From assembly GCF_019061205.1 (NCBI RefSeq), contig NZ_JAHQYH010000006.1:34578-98577 (forward strand): a DNA stretch of 64,000 bases, written 5' to 3'. Both the position numbers and the translations under genes were made by a program. Under the pieces are notes generated by a model. That model was not told the origin of the DNA. It was given only the letters and a program-made list of their open reading frames with translations, and made no database searches. Positions 16,149 to 22,718 of the stretch are shown here, in pieces (position 1 is the stretch's first letter; each line of letters opens with the position of its first letter). The stretch is from Apilactobacillus waqarii. GTDB taxonomy: Bacteria > Bacillota > Bacilli > Lactobacillales > Lactobacillaceae.

Positions 16149-17012
16149 ATGAACAAAAGAACTTTAGCAAACAACGTTACTATCCCTACCCTCGGTTTTG
16201 GTGTTTTCCAAGTACCTAATCAAGGTGCTGCCAAACAAGCTGTCTTTGACGCCATCAAAACCGGTTACCGTTTAATCGACACCGCCGCTAGTTACGGAAA
16301 TGAACGCGAAGTCGGTGAAGGAATCAAAGCAGTGATTGAAGAAGGTATCGTCAAACGCGAAGACCTATTCATCACTTCAAAACTATGGGTGCATGATGTG
16401 ACTGCCACAAAGGCACCTAGTGCAATCCAAGATTCACTTGACCGCCTTCAACTAGACTACCTAGACCTATTGTTAATTCACCAACCATACAACGATGTGT
16501 TTGGGGCATGGAAAGCAATGGAAGCCGCTTATGAAAAAGGATTAGTTAAGTCAATTGGTGTTTCCAACTTCGACAATGCTCAAATTACTAACCTATCTGA
16601 ATTCAATGACATCAAACCAATGGTTGCTCAAATCGAAGTGAACCCATTCTGCCAAAATATTGAAAAGGTTCAATACATGCAAGACTATGGTGTCCAAATC
16701 GAAGCATGGGCTCCTTTCGCCGAAGGTCAACATGACCTATTCAAGAATGAATTACTTCAATCAATCGGTGACAAGTACAACAAGTCTGTCGCTCAAATTG
16801 TGCTTAGATGGTTGTACCAAAGAGATATCATCCCTTTGGCCAAGTCAGTTAAGCCAGAAAGAATGCAACAAAACATCGATGTCTTAGACTTCGAACTATC
16901 AGACGAAGATATGGAACAAATCAAGACACTAGATACCAATCAAAGCCAATTCTTTGATCACCATGATCCAAAGATGATTAAATGGATGGCTGGACGTACA
17001 ATCGAATACTAA
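16149..17012 (+). CDS. Aldo/keto reductase
   Basis: A 287-residue, full-length (beta/alpha)8 NADPH oxidoreductase. The catalytic tetrad is complete: Asp44 and Tyr49 (RLIDTAASYGNE), Lys78 (FITSKLW) and His111 (LLLIHQP). The cofactor loop ILAKSVKPER is near the C terminus, as in bacterial 2,5-diketo-gluconate or methylglyoxal reductases. Together with the MerR gene it forms a two-gene stress operon ending at a terminator, with a likely role in reducing toxic aldehydes. The exact substrate cannot be read from sequence. Confidence 0.95.
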   Translation: MNKRTLANNVTIPTLGFGVFQVPNQGAAKQAVFDAIKTGYRLIDTAASYGNEREVGEGIKAVIEEGIVKREDLFITSKLWVHDVTATKAPSAIQDSLDRLQLDYLDLLLIHQPYNDVFGAWKAMEAAYEKGLVKSIGVSNFDNAQITNLSEFNDIKPMVAQIEVNPFCQNIEKVQYMQDYGVQIEAWAPFAEGQHDLFKNELLQSIGDKYNKSVAQIVLRWLYQRDIIPLAKSVKPERMQQNIDVLDFELSDEDMEQIKTLDTNQSQFFDHHDPKMIKWMAGRTIEY

Positions 17013-17013
17013 A

Positions 17014-17046
17014 ATAAAAGACCTGACGTTTGTCAGGCCTTTTTTT
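17014..17046 (+). terminator. Terminator of the MerR-AKR operon
   Basis: CCTGAC-gttt-GTCAGG hairpin with T run. Its core is shared with the hairpin at 17453. Confidence 0.85.
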
Positions 17047-17121
17047 ATTATTCATTGTCAATTGTAGAATTCTAACCGATTCATCCGTAAAAAATCAGAT
17101 AATCTTAAATACTTCGGCAAA

Positions 17122-17150
17122 TTGAGTTCTTTTTAAATTTGATATATCAT
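17122..17150 (+). promoter_or_regulatory. Promoter of the 17192 gene
   Basis: -35 TTGAGT (17122-17127), a 17-bp spacer, -10 TATCAT (17145-17150). Confidence 0.55.
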
Positions 17151-17191
17151 GTCTAGGTAATGTTTTAACTAAGAACGGATGTGAAAACGAA

Positions 17192-17455
17192 ATGGGATTC
17201 ATTATTTTTCTACTAGTCCTTGCTGCACTTTACCTACTAGAGGTGTACGTACTAACCGATACTAAGTACTTTTGGGTTGGTGGAATTCTACCACTAATAA
17301 TTGATATCTTAACCATTTTCTTAATGGTTGCTTCAAAGAGTTATTCCTTCCATGACTTCGCAATGGTATTTCTTGTCTTCTTTGGAACCCTATGTATCTG
17401 GGGATACGGTGACGATCGACACAAGAAGAAAAACGGTATTAAAAATGATAAATAA
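17192..17455 (+). CDS. Small three-helix membrane protein
   Basis: An 87-residue protein with three hydrophobic segments (about residues 2-20, 28-48 and 54-72) and a basic C-terminal tail (DDRHKKKNGIKNDK). The central YFWVGGILPLIIDILTIFL segment resembles HFVLAGLIIPLIVVLLTVIL in the 22299 protein, so the two may be paralogues. The ribosome site is weak (GGATGTG). It has its own promoter and a terminator shared with the convergent SPFH gene. Function unknown. Confidence 0.7.
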   Translation: MGFIIFLLVLAALYLLEVYVLTDTKYFWVGGILPLIIDILTIFLMVASKSYSFHDFAMVFLVFFGTLCIWGYGDDRHKKKNGIKNDK

Positions 17456-17483
17456 AGGACCTGACGTTTGTCAGGTCCTTTTT
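17453..17483. terminator. Bidirectional terminator
   Basis: GGACCTGAC-gttt-GTCAGGTCC with A run and T run; serves the 17192 gene and the convergent SPFH gene. Confidence 0.85.
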
Positions 17484-17484
17484 A

Positions 17485-18321
17485 TTATTCTTTAGTTTCT
17501 TTCTTTTCGTTGTTTTGCTTTAGTAGTTTTGCAAAAGTAGTCATTTGACCGTATGAGTCTGCACCATCATTTGGTACAACCACCATGTTGGTGTCTGAAT
17601 TAGCTAGATTACTGAATGCTTCGATGCTTTGAGCATTGAAGTACTTATCATCTGCACCTTGCAAAGCTTCTTGAATCTTGTCGATTCTGTACTTTTCAGC
17701 ATCGGCCTTAGTCTTGGTAGCTTGAGCATTAGCTTCAGCAGTCGCAACTAGAGCTTCGTTTTGCGCCTTTGTACGTAATTCAACTGACTTGGCATCCCCT
17801 TCAGCACGTGAAATTTCAGCTTGGCGTTCACGGTCAGCAGTAAGTTGAGTGTTCATGGCTTCTTGAATGGCCTTACTTGGAGTTAATTCATCGATGTTAA
17901 TACGATCAACGTTAATTCCATAGATATCGGTTAAATCACCGATTGCATCGGCTAGTTCTTTATTGATTTCCTTAGTAGAACCCAATACTTCGTTTAAATC
18001 CATACGACCGATGATATCTCTTAAATGACCACGAACTAATTGGACCATGGACATTACTGAATCGGTATTTTCGTATTGGTACTTAACGGGTTCAGTCACG
18101 TGGTAGTTCAGACTGACACTACCTAATACTTCAGCATTATCCTTAGTAATCAATGAATACTTTGGTAATAACTTAGGTTGCATTGCAAGACTAACGGTTC
18201 TAACGCGTTGAATTAATGGAATGTAGAAGTGCAAACCAGAACTTAAAGTGTGGCTGTACTTTCCTAATGTTTCAACTAATCCTTCGTTATTTTGACGAAT
18301 GACTTTAACTCCAAATGGCAT
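17485..18321 (-). CDS. SPFH/band 7 domain protein without membrane helix
   Basis: A 278-residue protein of the stomatin/prohibitin class. The N-terminal VIRQNNEGLVETLGKYSHTLSSGLHFYIPLIQRVRTVSL starts the SPFH domain. RGHLRDIIGRMDLNEVLGSTKEINKELADAI and YGINVDRINIDELTPSKAIQEAMNTQ follow, then an Ala/Glu/Lys-rich coiled coil (ERQAEISRAEGDAKSVELRTKAQNEA). Most relatives begin with a membrane helix; this one starts directly with the SPFH domain. It may associate through the neighbouring gene, a hairpin or another partner. The start is supported by GTGAGG upstream. The 18332 gene precedes it by 10 bp. Confidence 0.92.
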   Translation of the reverse strand: MPFGVKVIRQNNEGLVETLGKYSHTLSSGLHFYIPLIQRVRTVSLAMQPKLLPKYSLITKDNAEVLGSVSLNYHVTEPVKYQYENTDSVMSMVQLVRGHLRDIIGRMDLNEVLGSTKEINKELADAIGDLTDIYGINVDRINIDELTPSKAIQEAMNTQLTADRERQAEISRAEGDAKSVELRTKAQNEALVATAEANAQATKTKADAEKYRIDKIQEALQGADDKYFNAQSIEAFSNLANSDTNMVVVPNDGADSYGQMTTFAKLLKQNNEKKETKE

Positions 18322-18331
18322 AACAAATACC

Positions 18332-18532
18332 TCACTTAATTTTTTGTAAATGAAGAGTATTACCTGTGTTATTCACGACCGAGTATTGCGCTTGATCATC
18401 ATAGGTAGAATTGTCGGATAAATCATAACGATACCAAATACCACCAACCTGAACCAATGATTTGTCAGTCGAGAAATCGTCACTTGTAACGACCCTGCCT
18501 AAAAACATTCGATGTTCTAAATTGTCAGTCAT
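18332..18532 (-). CDS. Small hypothetical protein cotranscribed with SPFH gene
   Basis: A 66-residue soluble protein (MTDNLEHRMFLGRVVTSDDFSTDKSLVQVGGIWYRYDLSDNSTYDDQAQYSVVNNTGNTLHLQ). The start is ATG 18532 behind a very strong GGGGGAGGTG. It is predicted mainly beta. It lies 10 bp before the SPFH gene, so co-translation is likely and a partner role is possible. I do not recognise the family. Confidence 0.7.
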   Translation of the reverse strand: MTDNLEHRMFLGRVVTSDDFSTDKSLVQVGGIWYRYDLSDNSTYDDQAQYSVVNNTGNTLHLQKIK

Positions 18533-18625
18533 GAAAAACACCTCCCCCTTTATTCACGTCCCATTATCCCATTGTTGTATTTACTAGTCGATATATTTTG
18601 TACAAAAATATTTTTCTTTTAAAAC

Positions 18626-18639
18626 GTTGATATATCAAC
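18626..18639. promoter_or_regulatory. Perfect palindrome upstream of XRE regulator 2
   Basis: GTTGATATATCAAC followed by AAGAAACTTGGCTACC, matching the element at 14971. It sits between two divergent genes and could control both. Confidence 0.55.
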
Positions 18640-18722
18640 ATGTCCAAGAAACTTGGCTACCAAAAATAGTATTTTTTATATAAAATAAAGTCATTATCTT
18701 AAGAGAAAAGAGACGATACATA

Positions 18723-19334
18723 ATGCAATTTGGTGAACGTATCAAAGAACAACGTAAAATCAAAAATATGACCCAAGAAGATGTCGCAAAACACTTACAT
18801 GTTTCTCGAAAAACCATCTCAAGTTGGGAAAACGAAAACAGCTATCCAGACATCAAGAGCCTAGTGAAAATTAGTGATCTCTATCAAATTTCACTAGACA
18901 CCCTTTTAAACGAGGATTCAGGACTAAAAGAATATCTACAAAAGGACAAGGTACAAGATAACTTTGTAGAATTAAAATACGTAATTAATGCATTGTTTTA
19001 CTTAGCAGTATTACTGGTCGTAATCCTTAAAAACTATTCATCACTATTCTTCCTTTTGGGTGTTTTCCTTCTTCGTTTAGCTTGTGATCATTTTATGAAG
19101 GAATCCAGATTATTAAACATAGACTATGATTTACCATTTCGTAATTGGAATCGAAGCTTACCGGTTAAGATATTTTTTATATCCAGTTTTGTCTTCATAT
19201 TTGGTTTTGCAGGATGGGGAATCTATGCAGACTTCAATAATCTAAACACCAACTTACCTTTAATTGCGATGGGAATCTCCCTACAAGTTATGAATTTGAT
19301 CTTATATATCATAGATAAATTTCACATCAGATAA
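18723..19334 (+). CDS. XRE-family regulator with C-terminal membrane domain (paralogue 2)
   Basis: A 203-residue protein. Residues 1-66 form the helix-turn-helix (FGERIKEQRKIKNMTQEDVAKHLHVSRKTISSWENENSYPD). A linker is followed by hydrophobic helices (ALFYLAVLLVVIL, LFFLLGVFLLRLAC, IFFISSFVFIFGFAGW, LIAMGISLQVMNLILYI). The DNA-binding half closely matches the 15068 protein, and both genes share an upstream palindrome, so the two may recognise the same site. The signal and targets are unknown. Confidence 0.9.
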   Translation: MQFGERIKEQRKIKNMTQEDVAKHLHVSRKTISSWENENSYPDIKSLVKISDLYQISLDTLLNEDSGLKEYLQKDKVQDNFVELKYVINALFYLAVLLVVILKNYSSLFFLLGVFLLRLACDHFMKESRLLNIDYDLPFRNWNRSLPVKIFFISSFVFIFGFAGWGIYADFNNLNTNLPLIAMGISLQVMNLILYIIDKFHIR

Positions 19335-19365
19335 AAAAAGACGCCACATAAGTGACGTCTTTTTG
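19332..19365. terminator. Bidirectional terminator
   Basis: GACGCCAC/GTGACGTC-type hairpin between the 18723 gene and the convergent permease gene, with A and T runs. Confidence 0.8.
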
Positions 19366-19366
19366 T

Positions 19367-20719
19367 TTAGTCTTGTTTTCTTCTCTTCTTAATTGCATAT
19401 ACTACCAATCCGATAACGATCCATAGAATGACTGCGTATGGATATAGGTTTCCAGGGAAATCCGGGATTGGGTATAGGTTAGTCCACATTGGGTAAACTA
19501 ACACTAAAATTCCAAGAACTGGAATCAAGATATGTTTGATAAATGAACGCTTGATGGTATCTCTGTGTTTGTTGAAGTATAGAATTGTTCCGACACAGGC
19601 CAAAGCATATACGGTCAACATACTTAAGACACCAAGTGTTGATGAATTTGCATAGATTACTTTAGGACCATAAGGAACACCAAAAATCAGGTATGCTACT
19701 GCCATGATTAAAGTTAGTAACCAGATAGCACGAGTTGGACTGTTTAGTTTTTCGTTAAATTCACCGAAGTATTTTGGTAAATACTTCTTAACACCCATTG
19801 CATAAATCATATATGCACCAGCATTCATGATACCAAGGACTGAGCCAAAGCTACTGATTAGGATGGCAAAGTCCATGATAAGCGCCATTGGGCGACCCAT
19901 GTACATCAATGAAAGGTCATTCAATGGTGATGAAGAACGCGCGAAGTCCGAAACGTGATGAATACCAAATCCGATAACTTGCATGTAACTTGCGATAACA
20001 AAGAAAATTCCAGCAAAAATAATTGTAACAATAATAGATAATGGCACTGAACGTTTTGGATTCTTTGTTCTAACAGCTACAGTGGTAACACCTTCAAAAC
20101 CACAGAATGATAGGATGGCAAATACCATTCCTTGACCAATTCCAGATACACTACTGTGAGTTGGGACGAATGGTTGGGCACTGATTCCATCACGACCACC
20201 CTTGGCAAAGATGATAATGGTCAATACGACTAGGATCGCAATCGCTAAGAATTCAATCGCAATTGCTGATTTACTGGTAAGTTTCAAACCAAAGGTAAGA
20301 ACTAATGCAGCAGCAATCAATAATACATAAGCAATAATCGTATCGTTAAAGTTAAATCCTAACTGAGCAAAAAATACGTGGGCAAAGTTAGCATTGGCAG
20401 CCATACATGAGACGGCCAAGTTAACGTAGGCAAACGTCAAAGTCCACCCACTGACTAATCCTAGTCGTTCACCTAAAGCTTGTTGGTTGTATGCATATAC
20501 TGAACCAACATCTGAGATATGTTTTGATAATTCGGCGAAACTAATTCCAACAAATAATAATCCAATCGCACCAAGTAAGAATGCAATCGGTACGTTAATT
20601 CCAGCGAATGGAACTGCTGGCACGGCATTGAACGCAATTGAACCAGTTGGGGCAACAGCGGCAACGGCTAATGCGAACGTCTCAAATTTAGTAATCTTTT
20701 TTGACTCATCTAAATCCAT
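19367..20719 (-). CDS. APC-family amino acid permease
   Basis: A 450-residue membrane protein with 12 predicted helices. The APC start motif KITKFETFALAVAAVAPTGSIAFNAVPAVPFAGINVPIAFLLGAIGLLFVGISFAELSKHISDVGSVYAYNQQALGERLGLVSGW carries the substrate-binding GS(I) and G(S)VY elements. FCGFEGVTTVAVRTKNPKRSVP in helix 6 is also typical. It resembles YfnA/PotE-type transporters of amino acids or amines. It is preceded by a leader peptide, a hairpin and a terminator (20773-20913), so expression is probably set by transcription attenuation, perhaps by supply of the amino acid carried. Confidence 0.94.
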   Translation of the reverse strand: MDLDESKKITKFETFALAVAAVAPTGSIAFNAVPAVPFAGINVPIAFLLGAIGLLFVGISFAELSKHISDVGSVYAYNQQALGERLGLVSGWTLTFAYVNLAVSCMAANANFAHVFFAQLGFNFNDTIIAYVLLIAAALVLTFGLKLTSKSAIAIEFLAIAILVVLTIIIFAKGGRDGISAQPFVPTHSSVSGIGQGMVFAILSFCGFEGVTTVAVRTKNPKRSVPLSIIVTIIFAGIFFVIASYMQVIGFGIHHVSDFARSSSPLNDLSLMYMGRPMALIMDFAILISSFGSVLGIMNAGAYMIYAMGVKKYLPKYFGEFNEKLNSPTRAIWLLTLIMAVAYLIFGVPYGPKVIYANSSTLGVLSMLTVYALACVGTILYFNKHRDTIKRSFIKHILIPVLGILVLVYPMWTNLYPIPDFPGNLYPYAVILWIVIGLVVYAIKKRRKQD

Positions 20720-20772
20720 TATTCATTTCACTTCCTAAGTATTATGATGTGATGTATATTCTCTCCTCCAAA

Positions 20773-20813
20773 CAAAAAAGCCGCTGATCCCATCACTATA
20801 GGTCAGCAGCTCT
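20773..20813 (-). terminator. Attenuator terminator in the permease leader
   Basis: On the minus strand AGCTGCTGA pairs with TCAGCGGCT (all nine pairs, one G-U), then TTTTTT. It lies between the leader peptide and the permease gene, which has a separate ribosome site. Confidence 0.8.
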
Positions 20814-20820
20814 TCTCAGA

Positions 20821-20848
20821 TTAATCGTATGTATCACGACGCGATTAA
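20821..20848 (-). promoter_or_regulatory. Hairpin over the leader-peptide stop codon
   Basis: TTAATCG and CGATTAA arms (20842-20848 and 20821-20827). The 5' arm overlaps the TAA stop of the leader peptide, so a ribosome there would melt it. Next to it, GAGAAG/CTTCTC complementarity links the peptide coding sequence (20859-20864) with the bases just before the terminator (20812-20817), a possible alternative pairing. Confidence 0.6.
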
Positions 20849-20913
20849 ATAACCAGAGGAGAAGCCGCCGGTTTACAACAATCGCACATGTACATGTTCA
20901 TAAAGTTATCCAT
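20845..20913 (-). CDS. 22-residue Met/Cys-rich leader peptide
   Basis: The sequence reads MDNFMNMYMCDCCKPAASPLVI, then TAA. The ribosome site is exceptionally strong (GGAGGAGGAG, about 6 nt before the ATG). Four Met and three Cys residues lie in the first 13 codons. The position is promoter, peptide, hairpin, terminator, permease, which is the layout of an attenuator or ribosome-arrest leader rather than a working small protein. It is inferred to sense charged tRNA (Met or Cys) or a ribosome-binding drug through stalling near its end. I know no described homologue. Confidence 0.65.
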   Translation of the reverse strand: MDNFMNMYMCDCCKPAASPLVI

Positions 20914-20955
20914 TTGTGTCTCCTCCTCCGATATATTTTCTAACGATTATATCGT

Positions 20956-20990
20956 ATACTAAACGTTTAATTATGATAAGTCAATTAAAA
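20956..20990 (-). promoter_or_regulatory. Permease leader promoter
   Basis: On the minus strand, TTGACT is followed 17 bp later by TAGTAT. An ACGAT-ATA-ATCGT dyad lies just downstream, at about 20942-20955. Confidence 0.5.
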
Positions 20991-21026
20991 ATACCTAATG
21001 ATTTTCTAATTCAAATTATGAAGGAA

Positions 21027-21056
21027 TAAAAAAAGACCGACATCAGTCGATCTTTT
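21027..21056 (-). terminator. Terminator of the alcohol dehydrogenase gene
   Basis: AAAAGACCGAC-atca-GTCGATCTTTT hairpin, with A and T runs on either side. Confidence 0.8.
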
Positions 21057-21061
21057 AAATA

Positions 21062-22102
21062 TTAATCATTAACAACAGTAGCCTTGATAGTGTTTCTTTC
21101 AGCCATGTCTTTGTATGCTTGGTTAATGTCTTCTAGTTTGTATTTACCAGTGAAAACTTTACCTGGGTGAATGGCACCAGATAATACGGCATCCAATAGT
21201 TCTTGTCTGTCGTAAGTAGTAACTGAAGCGATACCACCAGCAAGTGCAATGTTCTTACCGAATGGAGTCACAACATCTAAATTACCTGAGTGTGGTAAAC
21301 CAACACGACCAACTTTAGCACCCGGACGAGCAACATCTAAAGCAGTTTGAGTTGATAGTTCAGTACCAACACATTCTAAGACAGCATCTGCACCGTTGCC
21401 GTGAGTTAGTTCCATAACCTTCTTCACAGCTTCGTCACCACGTTCAGCGATGATGTCGGTAGCACCAAATTCCTTGGCTAGCTTTTGTCTGTCTTCGTGT
21501 CTACTCATTGCGATGATTTGTTTTGCACCACGTAGTTTTGCAGAAATTACACCACATAGACCAACGGCACCATCACCGATAACTACGGCAGTGTCACCTT
21601 TTTGCACATCAGCAGTACGAGCTGCATGGTATCCAGTAGCCATAACATCTGATAGAGCTAATAGTGAATCTAACATTTCATCACTGTAGTCTTCTGGTTT
21701 ACCAGGAACCTTAACTAGTGACCATTCACCGTGTTGAGCTCTTAGGTATTCAGCTTGGGCACTTTGGGTAAAGTTATCTGAATGGTTTAGACAACTTCCA
21801 TCGTAACCAGCTAAACAAGCAGCACAGTGACCACAACCGTGAGTAAATGGTACGATTACGAAATCACCAGGTTGTAAAGTAGTGATGTCCTTACCGACAG
21901 TTTCAACAACACCCAATGCTTCGTGACCATTGTTGTAAGTTTTCTTTTTGTATTCGTCTAATCCACGGTATGACCATAGGTCTGATCCACAGACACAGGT
22001 ACGAACTACCTTTAGGATAACGTCGTCATCTTTTTCAATCTTTGGCATGTCGACATCTTGCACTTCGACCTTACCAGGTTCAATAAATACTGCACTTTTC
22101 AT
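21062..22102 (-). CDS. Zinc-dependent alcohol dehydrogenase (MDR family)
   Basis: A 346-residue protein. The catalytic zinc site is Cys38, His60 and Glu61 (CVCGSDLW, NGHEALG). The structural zinc Cys set is Cys90, 93, 96 and 104 (CGHCAACLAGYDGSC). The Rossmann fingerprint is VIGDGAVGLCGV. The start is ATG 22102 behind GGGAGG; an extension to 22135 would run into the -10. It resembles threonine or broad alcohol dehydrogenases. The promoter has a 19-bp MerR-type spacer with palindrome but no adjacent MerR gene, so it may be controlled from elsewhere, plausibly by the regulator at 56891. Confidence 0.94.
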   Translation of the reverse strand: MKSAVFIEPGKVEVQDVDMPKIEKDDDVILKVVRTCVCGSDLWSYRGLDEYKKKTYNNGHEALGVVETVGKDITTLQPGDFVIVPFTHGCGHCAACLAGYDGSCLNHSDNFTQSAQAEYLRAQHGEWSLVKVPGKPEDYSDEMLDSLLALSDVMATGYHAARTADVQKGDTAVVIGDGAVGLCGVISAKLRGAKQIIAMSRHEDRQKLAKEFGATDIIAERGDEAVKKVMELTHGNGADAVLECVGTELSTQTALDVARPGAKVGRVGLPHSGNLDVVTPFGKNIALAGGIASVTTYDRQELLDAVLSGAIHPGKVFTGKYKLEDINQAYKDMAERNTIKATVVND

Positions 22103-22134
22103 AATTGAAGCCTCCCATATTTTCGATAAGTACA

Positions 22135-22165
22135 ATTATTCCATATAAAGTGCACTTTAAGTCAA
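22135..22165 (-). promoter_or_regulatory. MerR-type promoter of the alcohol dehydrogenase gene
   Basis: On the minus strand: -35 TTGACT (22165-22160), a 19-bp spacer, -10 AATAAT (22140-22135). The perfect palindrome TAAAGTGCACTTTA (22146-22159) fills the spacer. Its AAAG/CTTT arms match the operator at 56851-56866. Confidence 0.78.
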
Positions 22166-22198
22166 ATGATAAGGCTCAAAATTTTCGATGTAAAACAT

Positions 22199-22230
22199 TT
22201 GCATTATACGAACAAATGTTCTATTATAAT
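22199..22230 (+). promoter_or_regulatory. Promoter with LexA-like box, no gene downstream
   Basis: TTGCAT (22199-22204), 17 bp, TATTAT (22222-22227). The spacer carries CGAACAAATGTTCT (22209-22222), close to the Firmicutes SOS box. A transcript would end at the hairpin 22261-22302, about 60 nt later. No ribosome site or convincing reading frame follows. Confidence 0.45.
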
Positions 22231-22260
22231 TACAACATACATTTATCCATGAATTCATTC

Positions 22261-22302
22261 AAAAAAGACATCTTACAACGCTGCGTAAGATGTCTTTTTT
22301 AT
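22261..22302. terminator. Bidirectional terminator
   Basis: GACATCTTAC/GTAAGATGTC hairpin with A and T runs; ends the 22299 gene and any plus-strand transcript from 22230. Confidence 0.85.
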
Positions 22303-22541
22303 TCCCCTTCGAATCTAAGTCTAACCTGATTAACGACTAAAATTGATTCTAAAATATTTAAGAATCCTTGTCCGTAGATGATGATCGTGTATCGGTGTAT
22401 ATTAATCGTTAATATTACGGTTAGAAGTACAACAATCAAAGGGATTATTAACCCTGCTAATACGAAGTGTTTTCCAAATCTAACATAGTAGTGTGTGCAA
22501 CATAGACCTAAAAAAAAGATAAAAAATAGTGTTTCTAACAT
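22299..22541 (-). CDS. Small membrane protein
   Basis: An 80-residue protein with two clear hydrophobic helices (LFFIFFLGLCC and FVLAGLIIPLIVVLLTVILTI) and a weaker third segment before a charged end (VNQVRLRFEGE). AAGAGGAGAG lies about 11 nt before the ATG. The central helix resembles that of the 17192 protein. It is monocistronic. Function unknown. Confidence 0.65.
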   Translation of the reverse strand: MLETLFFIFFLGLCCTHYYVRFGKHFVLAGLIIPLIVVLLTVILTINIHRYTIIIYGQGFLNILESILVVNQVRLRFEGE

Positions 22542-22681
22542 TAAGTACTTCTCTCCTCTTGAAGTACACTTTACACCCGTTATTCTAAAAAGTCTTTAAT
22601 AAATTTTCTCATAATTAAACTTTTTTTAAATTTCAGCATTTTATAAGTAATAAAAATGTTACAAAACCGCATTTTATATAC

Positions 22682-22715
22682 AAAAAAGAAGACTCGTTTG
22701 AGTCTTCTTTTTTTA
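22682..22715 (-). terminator. Terminator of the 1,742-residue LPQTG protein gene
   Basis: GAAGACTC-gttt-GAGTCTTC hairpin with A and T runs. Confidence 0.85.
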
Positions 22716-22718
22716 ATG

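Noticed and set aside
22105..22329. Plus-strand reading frame over the dehydrogenase promoter and LexA-like box
   Set aside because: It crosses a promoter and a terminator, has no ribosome site and is unlike any protein.
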